DNA of 64,000 nucleotides from Bog-473 sp963726135 (GTDB taxonomy: Bacteria > Actinomycetota > Acidimicrobiia > Acidimicrobiales > RAAP-2), in NCBI GenBank assembly GCA_963726135.1, contig CAVSBE010000008.1, forward strand, positions 372,001-436,000, in the 5' to 3' direction. The notes below the pieces were generated by a model. It was not told the DNA's origin. It saw only the letters and a program-made list of their open reading frames with translations, and ran no database searches. Shown here piece by piece: positions 18,503 through 26,361 of this stretch. A program made the position numbers and the translations under genes. How positions within the stretch are numbered: the stretch's first letter is position 1; each line of letters opens with the position of its first letter.

Positions 18503-20991
18503 AGGCGGTGATCATGGCCGGCGGCGAGGGCACCCGCCTGCGCCCGCAGACGTCGAACCTGCCCAAGCCGATGCTCCCTCTGGTCGGGCGGCCGATGATG
18601 GAGCACATCATGTCGCTCCTGCAGAGGCACGGCATCACGGACATCGTCGTCACTGTCGCCTTCCTCCCCAATGCCATCCGTAGCTACTTCGGGGACGGCA
18701 GCGAGCTCGGCGTGCGCATGGTCTACGCGACGGAGGAGACACCGCTCGGCACCGCCGGCTCCGTACGCAACGCGCGCGAGCAGCTGACCGAGCGCTTCCT
18801 CGTGATCTCGGGTGACGTCCTGACCGACATCGACCTGACGTCGGTGATCGCTTTCCACGAGAAGCACCAGGCGCTGGCGACGATCGCGCTGTGCGCCGTG
18901 GAGAACCCGCTCGAGTTCGGCATCGTGATCACCAGGGAGGACGGGAGCATCGAGCGGTTCCTCGAGAAGCCCGGCTGGGGGCAGGTCTTCAGCGACACGA
19001 TCAACACGGGCATCTACGTGCTCGAGCCCGAGATCTTCGAGCTCATTCCCGAGGGGCGATCGGTCGACTTCTCCGGCGAGGTCTTCCCGGCGGCGCTCGA
19101 GGCCGGGCGGCCGCTCTTCGGGTACGTGGCCGACGGCTACTGGGAGGACGTCGGCACGACGGCGGCCTATCTCAAGGCTCACGAGGACATCCTCGACGGA
19201 AAGGTACGGGTCGACGTGTCGGGCTTCCAGCTCCGCCCGGGCATCTGGGTCGGCAAGGGCTCGTCCATCGACCCGTCGGTGCGCATCGACTCACCGTCGT
19301 TCATCGGGGAGAACTGCACCATCGACCGGGACGTGGTCCTGGGGTCGTACAGCACCGTTGGCGCGAACACCCAGGTGGCGGACCGAGCCGAGCTGCAGCG
19401 CTCCGTCATCGGCGAGAACTCCTATCTCGGGCTCGCCGTCAGGGTCGAGGGAGCCGTCCTGGGCCGGTCGTGCGACCTGCGGGTGGGGGCCCGCATCGAG
19501 CCCGGGGCGGTGGTGGGGGAGGGCTGCCTGGTCGGAGCCCACGCAGAGGTCCGCAGCGGCGTCAAGGTCTATCCCGGCAAGGTGGTCGAGCCCGGCGCCC
19601 AGGTGAACGCCTCCATCGTGTGGGAGTCCGGCGGGGCGCGCACGCTCTTCGGCCGCGAGGGCGTGCAGGGCATCGCGAACGTCGACATCAGCCCCGAGCT
19701 GGCGGTGCGGCTGGCCAAGGCATGGGCGTCGGGCTTCGAGAAGGGCTCGTACATCAGCGCCTCGCGTGACACGAGCCGGGTGGCCCGGGTGCTCAAGCGC
19801 GCCCTCATGGTCGGATGCAACTCGGTGGGGGTCAACGTCAGCGACCTCGAGCTGGCCACGGTTCCCGTCACACGCCACGATCTCCGCGTGCGGGGCCACC
19901 GGGCAGGGCTGACCGTGCGGCTCAGCCCCGACGACGCGCAGTCGGTGGTGATCAGGCTCTTCGACGAACGGGGCATCGACCTCTCCGAAAGCGACCAACG
20001 GCGGGTGGAGCGGATGTACCACCGCGAGGAGTTCCGCCGGGTGACCGCGGGCGAGATCGGTGACATCGACTTCTCCCCCCGTACCATCGAGCTCTATACG
20101 GCCGACGTCGTGGACGCGTTCGGGTTGCGCCGTGACGCCGGACGCGAAGTCAAGCTGGTCCTCGATCTCTCGTACGGTGCCGCGAGCCTCGTCATGCCCA
20201 GCCTCCTGTCGAAGGTCAGGGCCGACGTGCTGAGCATCAACCCCTACGCGCAGACGCCAGGGATGATCGCCGTCGACCGCATCGTGAGCGAGGCGCGGGT
20301 GGCCGACGCCGTGCGCAGTTCGGGAGCAGACCTCGGCGCGGTGATCGACGCCGGTGGGGAGCGTCTCACGCTGATCGATGGCACCGGACGCGTGCTCACG
20401 GACGACGAGGCGATCATGGCCTTCATTGCGCTCTTGACCGCCGCCGGCCAGATGGATCGGGTCGCACTCCCTGTGACGGCGAGCGATCGTGCAGCACGCT
20501 TCTGCGCCGCGCGCGGAGTGGACCTGGAGCTCACACCGCTCTCCTCGTCGGGGCTGCTCGAGGCGGCGGCATCCGGCGGCGTCTCCTTCGCGTCCGATCA
20601 GAGGGGTGGCTATGTCTTTCCGCCGTTCATGCCGGCCTTGGACGCGGCCGCCGCCCTGGTCCGACTGGTTTCCCTGCTGGGGCAGGGCACCGCCTCCCTG
20701 GCCGAGATCGTCGACGCCACGGAGCCGATGCCCATCGTCCACGACGTGGTGGCCACGCCCATGGAGCAGAAGGGCCTGATCATGAGGACCCTGATGGAAC
20801 AGTTGACCGACGAAGGCGCCGACCCGGTCCTGGTGGACGGGATCAAGGTGCTGTCGGAGGAGGGATGGGTCCTCGTGGTCCCCGATCCCGAGGACCCCGT
20901 CACCCACGTGTGGGCGGAGGCGTCGGACCTGGCTCGCTCCGAGGCTCTCGCATCCGTCTACGTCGAGCGGGTCACCCGAATGATGTCCTAG
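18499..20991 (+). CDS. Sugar-phosphate nucleotidyltransferase fused to a degenerate phosphomannomutase domain
   Basis: The protein has 830 residues in three parts. Residues 1-235 are a nucleotidyltransferase (MKAVIMAGGEGTRLRPQT, NLPKPMLPLVGRPMMEH, FLVISGDVLTDIDL, NTGIYVLEPEIF), probably making GDP-mannose or another NDP-sugar. Residues 250-360 are a left-handed beta-helix of hexapeptide repeats (SFIGENCTIDRDVVLGSYST). Residues 380-830 follow the phosphomannomutase fold (SASRDTSRVARVLKRALMVG, LVLDLSYGAASLVMPSLL), but the catalytic phosphoserine loop TASHNP is replaced by VRLSPDD and the metal loop DGDxDR by DAGGERLTLID. The mutase part is therefore probably inactive or regulatory. The same architecture is common in actinobacteria. 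It is coupled to pgsA. Confidence 0.88.
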   Translation: MKAVIMAGGEGTRLRPQTSNLPKPMLPLVGRPMMEHIMSLLQRHGITDIVVTVAFLPNAIRSYFGDGSELGVRMVYATEETPLGTAGSVRNAREQLTERFLVISGDVLTDIDLTSVIAFHEKHQALATIALCAVENPLEFGIVITREDGSIERFLEKPGWGQVFSDTINTGIYVLEPEIFELIPEGRSVDFSGEVFPAALEAGRPLFGYVADGYWEDVGTTAAYLKAHEDILDGKVRVDVSGFQLRPGIWVGKGSSIDPSVRIDSPSFIGENCTIDRDVVLGSYSTVGANTQVADRAELQRSVIGENSYLGLAVRVEGAVLGRSCDLRVGARIEPGAVVGEGCLVGAHAEVRSGVKVYPGKVVEPGAQVNASIVWESGGARTLFGREGVQGIANVDISPELAVRLAKAWASGFEKGSYISASRDTSRVARVLKRALMVGCNSVGVNVSDLELATVPVTRHDLRVRGHRAGLTVRLSPDDAQSVVIRLFDERGIDLSESDQRRVERMYHREEFRRVTAGEIGDIDFSPRTIELYTADVVDAFGLRRDAGREVKLVLDLSYGAASLVMPSLLSKVRADVLSINPYAQTPGMIAVDRIVSEARVADAVRSSGADLGAVIDAGGERLTLIDGTGRVLTDDEAIMAFIALLTAAGQMDRVALPVTASDRAARFCAARGVDLELTPLSSSGLLEAAASGGVSFASDQRGGYVFPPFMPALDAAAALVRLVSLLGQGTASLAEIVDATEPMPIVHDVVATPMEQKGLIMRTLMEQLTDEGADPVLVDGIKVLSEEGWVLVVPDPEDPVTHVWAEASDLARSEALASVYVERVTRMMS

Positions 20992-21036
20992 CTCACGGCT
21001 GCGAGTCGGGCCCGTCGTCCGGTATGGTCGCCCCCC

Positions 21037-21417
21037 ATGAACATCCCCGAGGATCTGCGCTACTCGCCGGAGCACGAGTGGGTTCGCGTCCAGGGAACGC
21101 GAGTGCGGGTCGGCATCACCGACTACGCGCAAGACGCACTCGGCGACATCGTGTTCGTCGACCTGCCCTCGGTCGGGAGCGAGGTCGAAGCAGGGGGTCA
21201 GCTCGGCGAAGTCGAGTCGACGAAATCGGTATCGGAGATCTACGCGCCGTTGGCCGGCACCGTGACAGCCGTGAACGACGCGCTCACCGGTGCCCCGGAG
21301 AGGATGAACCAGGATCCCTACGGCGAGGCGTGGATCTGCGAACTGGAGCTCGCGCCGGGCGCGGACCCCGGCGCCCTCCTCGACGCGGCCGCCTACCGTG
21401 ACCTGACCGCCGACTGA
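21037..21417 (+). CDS. gcvH: Glycine cleavage system H protein
   Basis: This 126-residue lipoyl carrier moves the aminomethyl group from P to T and L proteins in glycine cleavage. Family landmarks are RYSPEHEWVRV, GITDYAQDALGDIVFVDLP and the lipoylation site GEVESTKSVSEIYAP with Lys63 as attachment residue, then DPYGEAWICEL. The ATG lies eight bases after TATGGT (21023-21028), fitting a leaderless or near-leaderless start. It heads the conserved run gcvH-FHA-MerR-DUF151 known from mycobacteria; the T and P genes are about 15 kb downstream. Confidence 0.96.
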   Translation: MNIPEDLRYSPEHEWVRVQGTRVRVGITDYAQDALGDIVFVDLPSVGSEVEAGGQLGEVESTKSVSEIYAPLAGTVTAVNDALTGAPERMNQDPYGEAWICELELAPGADPGALLDAAAYRDLTAD

Positions 21418-21473
21418 GCAGGTGTCCAGGTATCCTGTGACGGCAGGAGAACCGTTCCGCGGGGTGGGGTACC

Positions 21474-21953
21474 GTGGACCCCGTGTACTGTCACAACTGC
21501 GGGCACCGCAACCCGGAGGGCGTCAATTTCTGCTCCTCGTGTGGTCACGCGCTGCTGGCAGACGGCGATGACGCCACCATCACCCTGCACCCGACCGACG
21601 AGGCAGAGATGGAGGACCGTCCCGACGTCAACCTCGTGGAGGTCCCGCACGGCGCCGGCGTTCTCGTGGTCACCCGTGGCCCCAATATCGGGGCGCGGTA
21701 CCTCCTCGGTGAGAAGGTTGTCCGGGCGGGCCGGCACCCCGAGAGCGACATCTTCCTGGACGACATCACCGTGTCTCGCCGCCACGTGGAGATCACGCCT
21801 GAGGACGGGGGCGCGTACTCACTCCGGGACTTGGGCTCGTTGAACGGCACCTACGTGAACCGGGAGCGGATCGACGAGGTGCAGCTCGCCCCGGGCGACG
21901 AAGTCCAAATCGGCAAATTCAAGCTCGTCTACCTGGTGGCGGGGAACGAATGA
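21474..21953 (+). CDS. garA: GarA-like FHA protein with N-terminal zinc ribbon
   Basis: This 159-residue protein closely follows mycobacterial GarA in its FHA domain (about residues 65-155): LVVTRGPNIGARYLL, AGRHPESDIFLDDITVSRRH, LGSLNGTYVNRERIDEV and GDEVQIGKFKLVYL. GarA binds and controls 2-oxoglutarate enzymes according to its phosphorylation by Ser/Thr kinases. Here the N-terminus differs: Cys6, Cys9, Cys20 and Cys23 form a zinc ribbon, and the GarA phospho-acceptor ETTS motif is not seen. GTG at 21474 follows GGGGTGGGG; another GTG is at 21483. The stop overlaps the next ATG by four bases. KorAB in the same window is a possible target, by inference only. Confidence 0.88.
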   Translation: MDPVYCHNCGHRNPEGVNFCSSCGHALLADGDDATITLHPTDEAEMEDRPDVNLVEVPHGAGVLVVTRGPNIGARYLLGEKVVRAGRHPESDIFLDDITVSRRHVEITPEDGGAYSLRDLGSLNGTYVNRERIDEVQLAPGDEVQIGKFKLVYLVAGNE

Positions 21954-22759
21954 CGACCCGCACGTACCTCTCCATCGGGGATGTCCTGACGCTGCTCCGC
22001 GAGGAATTCCCCGATGTCACCATCTCGAAGATCAGGTTCCTCGAGAGCCAGGGGCTGGTGAACCCGGAGCGCTCGCCTTCGGGGTACCGGAAGTTCTTCG
22101 ATCACGACGTCGAGCGCCTGCGCTGGGTGCTGCGCCAGCAGCGCGAGCACTTCCTGCCCCTGAAGGTCATCCGCGACCGGCTGGCCGACGGCGAGCTCGA
22201 CGACCCAGGCACCGACGTTGGGAACGGCAAGCCGTCGGAGCCCGCGTACGCCGCAGCCGGCGCGCGGCCGGCAGTCCAGGCCCAAGCCCACGCCCACGCC
22301 CAGGCCCAGGAGCAGCCGACGAAGGCGGACCAGGAGGCGATGGCGCGCATCCTCGAGGATGCCTCTCGACGCGCGGCCAAGTTGCCCGAGGACGTCCAGG
22401 CCCGTCGCGGCTTGCAGGTGGTCGCCGAGGGCGAGACGGCGGTGCCCGCCGCGATGGAGCACGGTCGGGAAGCGGCCGCACCGGCCGGCCCGACGGCGCG
22501 CGCGCCCGCCGGCGAGACGCGTGCCTCCGGCGCTCCGCGCCTCCGCCGCGACGCGTGCCTCCGGCGCTCCTCGCGCCTCCGCCGCGAAGGGGACCGGACG
22601 CGCCAACGGGACGGCCCTCCCGCCGCGGCCGGAACCGGCTGCAGCGACAACGCCGACCGGACCACCTCCCGCGGAGGCGAAGACACGCAAGAGCCAGTCC
22701 CAGGGCGCCGGCGGCGCGCCGGCGGGCGGCGAGCGGGCCCGGCGCGTCCGGCATGGTGA
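21950..22759 (+). CDS. ftsR: FtsR-like MerR regulator, N-terminal part
   Basis: The N-terminal HTH of a MerR-family regulator like mycobacterial Rv1828/FtsR: YLSIGDVLTLLREEFPDVT, KIRFLESQGLVNPERSPSGY, RKFFDHDVERLRWVLRQQRE. In other actinobacteria FtsR activates ftsZ. After about residue 95 comes an Ala/Gln/His-rich linker (QAQAHAHAQAQEQ), then two imperfect 34/36-bp tandem repeats. The frame changes inside this linker. As read, this part ends at 22759 with an Arg-rich tail that is probably not natural. The conserved second domain continues in another frame at 22753-23142. ATG overlaps the garA-like stop, giving translational coupling. Confidence 0.8.
   Translation: MTTRTYLSIGDVLTLLREEFPDVTISKIRFLESQGLVNPERSPSGYRKFFDHDVERLRWVLRQQREHFLPLKVIRDRLADGELDDPGTDVGNGKPSEPAYAAAGARPAVQAQAHAHAQAQEQPTKADQEAMARILEDASRRAAKLPEDVQARRGLQVVAEGETAVPAAMEHGREAAAPAGPTARAPAGETRASGAPRLRRDACLRRSSRLRREGDRTRQRDGPPAAAGTGCSDNADRTTSRGGEDTQEPVPGRRRRAGGRRAGPARPAW
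22516..22585 (+). repeat. Two-copy 34/36-bp tandem repeat in the ftsR linker
   Basis: Copy one (22516-22549, 34 bp) and copy two (22550-22585, 36 bp) are identical except that copy two has two extra bases in GCTCCTCGCG versus GCTCCGCG. Because 34 is not a multiple of three, copy one shifts the reading frame. With 36 bp in both, the linker would read RASGAPRASAAT repeated in one frame. Confidence 0.85.
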
Positions 22760-23142
22760 CGGGCGCCAGCCTGTCGCTCGAGGAATTGTGCGCAGCCAGC
22801 GGCCTGTCGGCGGATGAGGTGGCCGGCCTGGAGGGCTTCGGCCTCATCGATTGCGTCGCCGTGGCGGGTATCGCCACCTACGACGAGGACGCCCTGACCG
22901 TGGCGAACCTGGCCGTGGCGTTCCGGGCTTTTGGTATCGAGCCGCGCCACCTGCGGCTCTACCGGAACGCCGTCGAGCGCGAGATGGGCCTGATTGAGCA
23001 GGTCGTGATCCCTCTGCTGCGCCAGCGGAACCCCGAGTCACGCCAGAAGGCGGTGGAGGGGGCCGAACAGCTGGCGGCACTGGGCCAGTCGATGCGAGCC
23101 ACGTTGCTGCGCCTGTCCCTCCGGCGTCATCTGGGAGGGTGA
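22753..23142 (+). CDS. FtsR-like MerR regulator, C-terminal domain (separate frame)
   Basis: About 129 residues corresponding to the conserved second domain of Rv1828/FtsR: SLSLEELCAASGLSADEVAG, YDEDALTVANLAVAFRAFGI, RHLRLYRNAVEREMGLIEQV and LRLSLRRHLGG at the end. It is separated from the N-terminal HTH by two apparent one-step frame changes in the GC-rich linker, one explained by the 34/36-bp repeat and one near 22700-22750. The ATG at 22753 could start a stand-alone protein, but homologues are single-chain, so this is best read as the end of a disrupted ftsR. Confidence 0.75.
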   Translation: MVTGASLSLEELCAASGLSADEVAGLEGFGLIDCVAVAGIATYDEDALTVANLAVAFRAFGIEPRHLRLYRNAVEREMGLIEQVVIPLLRQRNPESRQKAVEGAEQLAALGQSMRATLLRLSLRRHLGG

Positions 23143-23175
23143 CGCAAGGCCGGCATCCGGCGCTACATTTCTGTC

Positions 23176-23676
23176 ATGGTCCGTGTGCTACTCCGAGCGG
23201 TCAGGGTGGACCTGCAGTCGAACACGCCGGTGCTCCTCCTGCAGGAGACCGAGGGTGAGGGGCGCACGCTGCCTATTTTCATCGGGAGCCCCGAGGCAAC
23301 GGCAATCGCCTATGCACTCCAGGGCGTGACCATGCCCCGCCCACTGACGCACGACCTGATGAAGGACATGCTCGGCGCGCTGGACATCAGCGTCGAGCGA
23401 GTCATCATCACCGAGCTCCGGTCCTCGACCTACTATGCAGAGATGCATCTCGTCCGCGGTGAGGAGCGGACGATCGTGTCGAGTCGCCCCTCCGACGCAG
23501 TGGCCGTCGCCGTGCGCACCGAGACGCCGCTCTTCGTCTCCGACGAGCTGATGGAGTCCGAGGGGATCATCCTCGCGCTCGACACGGAGGACGAGGAGGA
23601 GGACACACCGGACGAACTGGTGGGCCAGTTCCGACAGTTCCTCGATTCCGTGCGACCGGAGGACTTCGAAGGGTGA
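23176..23676 (+). CDS. DUF151 (bifunctional nuclease) family protein
   Basis: This 166-residue protein has the DUF151 pattern: LPIFIGSPEATAIAYALQG, MPRPLTHDLMKDML, STYYAEMHLVRG, VSSRPSDAVAVAVRTETPLF. Some plant and bacterial members have reported nuclease activity; the role in actinobacteria is not settled. A C-terminal acidic tail (TEDEEEDTPDE) follows. The ATG lies six bases after TACATT (23164-23169), a leaderless start. It is the fourth gene of the conserved gcvH-garA-ftsR-DUF151 set, and its stop overlaps the next gene. Confidence 0.9.
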   Translation: MVRVLLRAVRVDLQSNTPVLLLQETEGEGRTLPIFIGSPEATAIAYALQGVTMPRPLTHDLMKDMLGALDISVERVIITELRSSTYYAEMHLVRGEERTIVSSRPSDAVAVAVRTETPLFVSDELMESEGIILALDTEDEEEDTPDELVGQFRQFLDSVRPEDFEG

Positions 23677-24278
23677 CGCCACCTCGCTGGGCGCTCGCCG
23701 TCTTGGCGTGCGCCTGCGTCGTCCTCGCGGCGTGCAGTAGCAGCCCCACCAGCCACACGAGCACGACGACGAGCCACCACGCGATCTCGACGACATCCTC
23801 GTCGTCGACCACGACATCGACGACGTCTCCCGTCACGTCGACCACGGCCGCATCGACCGGCTGCAACCACATCACGGCGTCGCCCGGTATGGGCCAGGGC
23901 GCGGCCGGCACCATCACCGGCACCGTGACGGTCAACAACACGGGGGCGTCGTCGTGCACGGCCGATGGCTATCCGAGGATCGCCCTCTTCTCCGGCAGCG
24001 GGGCACCGTTGACCGTGACGATGGTGGACGGACTGTCAGTCTCGCTGTCCCCGGCGGCGAACGCGCCTCCCTCGACGGTGACGTTGGCCCCCTCGTCGAC
24101 GGCGCAGTTCGCCTACCAGTTCTCCGATGTGCCGGTCGGCGCCGAGACGAGTTGTCCCAGCTCCGAGGCGGCTGCCGTCACCATGCCCGGTGCGACGACG
24201 CCGTCACCCACGTTCACGCTGGCCATCGCACCCTGCAACAGCGGGACGATCAAGGCGTCGCCCGTCTACGCCGGCTGA
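23673..24278 (+). CDS. Lipoprotein with DUF4232-like domain
   Basis: A 201-residue secreted lipoprotein. The signal peptide ends in a lipobox VLAAC (Cys21), followed by a Ser/Thr/His-rich linker of about 40 residues, then a beta-rich domain with NNTGASSCTADGYPRIALF and a Pro/Ser-rich strand block, resembling DUF4232 domains of actinobacterial cell-envelope proteins. Three later cysteines could form a disulphide. GTG overlaps the DUF151 stop (GTGA). It converges on and overlaps the oxidoreductase gene by 13 bases. Function is unknown. Confidence 0.8.
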   Translation: MTPPRWALAVLACACVVLAACSSSPTSHTSTTTSHHAISTTSSSSTTTSTTSPVTSTTAASTGCNHITASPGMGQGAAGTITGTVTVNNTGASSCTADGYPRIALFSGSGAPLTVTMVDGLSVSLSPAANAPPSTVTLAPSSTAQFAYQFSDVPVGAETSCPSSEAAAVTMPGATTPSPTFTLAIAPCNSGTIKASPVYAG

Positions 24279-25282
24279 GGGGCGCCGGCGTCCGAGCCGA
24301 CCGGCTGGACGAGAATGCGCCCGCGCACCGAGGCGTCGAGCACGCGGCCGAGTGCCTTGGTCAACCCGTCGAGGCCGATCTCCTCGTTGACCATGTCCTC
24401 GCAGCGGTCGATGGGAAACGACTCGGCCATGTCCGCCCACAGGGCGCGCCGCTCCGCGATGGGCGTCGCGACGGTGTCGATCCCCAAGAGGGCGACTCCG
24501 CGCACGATGAATGGGTAGATCGTCGTGGTCAGATCGTTGCCACCCGTCAAGCCGCTGGCGGCCACGGCGCCCCCGTAGCGGACCGTGCGCAACGCCTGGG
24601 CCAACGCGGTGCCTCCCACGCAGTCCACGACCCCAGCCCACAGTTGGGGACCGAGCGTCCGTCCGTCGTCTTCGACGAACTGGCGTCCCACGACCTCACC
24701 CGCACCCAGGCTCTTGAGGTAGTCGTCCTCTGCCGTCTTGCCCGAGGAGGCCACCACGTCGAAGCCGGCGTTGGCCAGCAGCGCAACCGCCGCACTGCCG
24801 ACACCCCCTGAGGCCCCGGTGACCAGAATCGGTCCGTCCTCGGGAGTCGTGCCGTGCTGGACGAGCCGGCGCAGCGAGAGGAGGGCCGTGAAGCCGGCCA
24901 GGCCGATGACGGCTGCGGTGCGGCAGCTCAGTGCGTCGGGCAGTGGCACCACCCAGTCGGCCGGCACTCGTGCATAGGCGGCGAAGCCGCCGTGCCGGGC
25001 CACGCCGAGGTCGTATCCCTGCACGAGGACCCGCTGTCCGGTCGCGAAGTCCGGGCTCGTGCTCTCCTCGACGATTCCCGCCAGCTCGACCCCCGGTACC
25101 AACGGGAAGACGCGGGCAACGCGGTTGCCCGGTCGGGTGACCATGGCGTCCTTGAAATTGATGGCGGACCATTCCACGCGGACGAGCACGTCGCCCGGGG
25201 GCAGATCCGTGTCCGCGAGATCGACCACCGCCGGTCGGATGACCTCGCCCGCCTTGGAGAGCAGGTAGGCCGGGAAGCGCAC
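24266..25282 (-). CDS. Acrylyl-CoA reductase-type medium-chain oxidoreductase
   Basis: This 338-residue NADPH-dependent MDR protein resembles the YhdH/AcuI group: FPAYLLSKAG, WSAINFKDAMVTRPGNRVAR, PLVPGVELAGIV, GQRVLVQGYDLGVARHGGFA, the nucleotide-binding GASGGVGSAAVALLANAG and GGNDLTTTIYPFIVRGVAL. No catalytic zinc ligands are evident. The GTG at 25282 is chosen because it opens into RFPAYLL and lies exactly six bases after TACAGT on this strand (25289-25294); longer GTG starts exist at 25333 and 25357. It is divergent from the peptidase gene. The substrate is inferred only. Confidence 0.85.
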   Translation of the reverse strand: MRFPAYLLSKAGEVIRPAVVDLADTDLPPGDVLVRVEWSAINFKDAMVTRPGNRVARVFPLVPGVELAGIVEESTSPDFATGQRVLVQGYDLGVARHGGFAAYARVPADWVVPLPDALSCRTAAVIGLAGFTALLSLRRLVQHGTTPEDGPILVTGASGGVGSAAVALLANAGFDVVASSGKTAEDDYLKSLGAGEVVGRQFVEDDGRTLGPQLWAGVVDCVGGTALAQALRTVRYGGAVAASGLTGGNDLTTTIYPFIVRGVALLGIDTVATPIAERRALWADMAESFPIDRCEDMVNEEIGLDGLTKALGRVLDASVRGRILVQPVGSDAGAPQPA

Positions 25283-25349
25283 TGGCTCACTGTAGAGCGC
25301 GACATTGCTCCCACCCGACTCGGGCCGGTGCACGGGGTACGTTCGGACG

Positions 25350-26348
25350 GTGGCCACGACCTCCGGACACGGGCGCTGGGCCTCACCGCTCTCGGCGGGC
25401 GATGTCGCCCGCGCCAAGGTCTCCCTCTCCGACCTGTGCTCCGACGGCCAGGCGCTCTACTGGCTCGAGTCGCGTCCTGCCGAGAACGGGCGCGTCGTCA
25501 TCGTCCGGTCCTCTGGCGGGGGTCTGACCGACCACTCGCCGGACGGGGTGAGTGTCCGCAGCCGCGTCCACGAGTACGGCGGCGGGGCCATGTGCCTGGT
25601 GCCGCGACGGTCGGCGGGTGCCGTTGCCTACGTCGATCAGGAGGATCAACGGGTGTGGTTCTGCGACGGCCCCGCCGATCGGGCCACGCCGGAGCCGCTC
25701 ACCACGCCACCACGGGACGGCGAGGTGCACCACCACGGCGGACTGAGCACGACGCCTGACGGCGACTGGGTCCTGGCGGTGCGCGAGGTCCACCAGGAGG
25801 GGGCTGGAGCTCCGACCCGGAGTGTCGTCGCGCTCTCGGCGCGGGGCGCGCGGCCGGGCGAGACCACACTCCTCGCCGATCACGACTTCTTCGGCACGCC
25901 TCGTGTCCATCCGGCTGGCGACCGTTTGGCCGTTGTCGTCTGGGATCACCCCGACATGCCATGGGACGCCTCGAGGCTCGTCGTGCTGCCGCTCCTCCGT
26001 CGCGCCGGAGCGACGCCCGGTGCGGGCGCGCTCGAGGCGGCCGGTGCGCCCTGGGAGGTGGCGGGCGGGCCCGAGGAGTCAATTGGCCAACCCGCCTGGG
26101 GGCGCGACGGCTCGTTGCGCTTCGTCTCGGACAGGCGGGGCTGGTGGCAGCCGTATGTCCACCCCGGGTTCCCCGGCGGGCCGGTGGACCCGACTGCACT
26201 CACCATTGCCACGGCCGAATTCCACGGGCCCGACTGGGTCCTCAGCCAGACGACCATGGCCGAGCTCGCCGACGGCTCCGTCGTGGCCCGCATGACGGCG
26301 TCCGGCCGCGACGCGCTCGTCCGCCTGGTCCGGGACGGACCAGGCTGA
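25350..26348 (+). CDS. S9 family peptidase, beta-propeller half
   Basis: The N-terminal half of a prolyl-oligopeptidase-like enzyme. It has propeller-type blades (ALYWLESRPAENGRVVIV, VHEYGGGAMCLVP, LRFVSDRRGWWQPYV), which normally gate access to the active site. It ends at a TGA at 26346-26348. The catalytic half continues one base ahead. A one-base insertion near 26331-26345 would explain the break: reading on gives QAEAPPAVLEQPCVS, joining smoothly to the second half. GTG at 25350 is six bases after TACGTT (25338-25343). Alone, this half cannot be a peptidase. Confidence 0.8.
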   Translation: MATTSGHGRWASPLSAGDVARAKVSLSDLCSDGQALYWLESRPAENGRVVIVRSSGGGLTDHSPDGVSVRSRVHEYGGGAMCLVPRRSAGAVAYVDQEDQRVWFCDGPADRATPEPLTTPPRDGEVHHHGGLSTTPDGDWVLAVREVHQEGAGAPTRSVVALSARGARPGETTLLADHDFFGTPRVHPAGDRLAVVVWDHPDMPWDASRLVVLPLLRRAGATPGAGALEAAGAPWEVAGGPEESIGQPAWGRDGSLRFVSDRRGWWQPYVHPGFPGGPVDPTALTIATAEFHGPDWVLSQTTMAELADGSVVARMTASGRDALVRLVRDGPG

Positions 26349-26361
26349 GGCCCCGCCCGCG

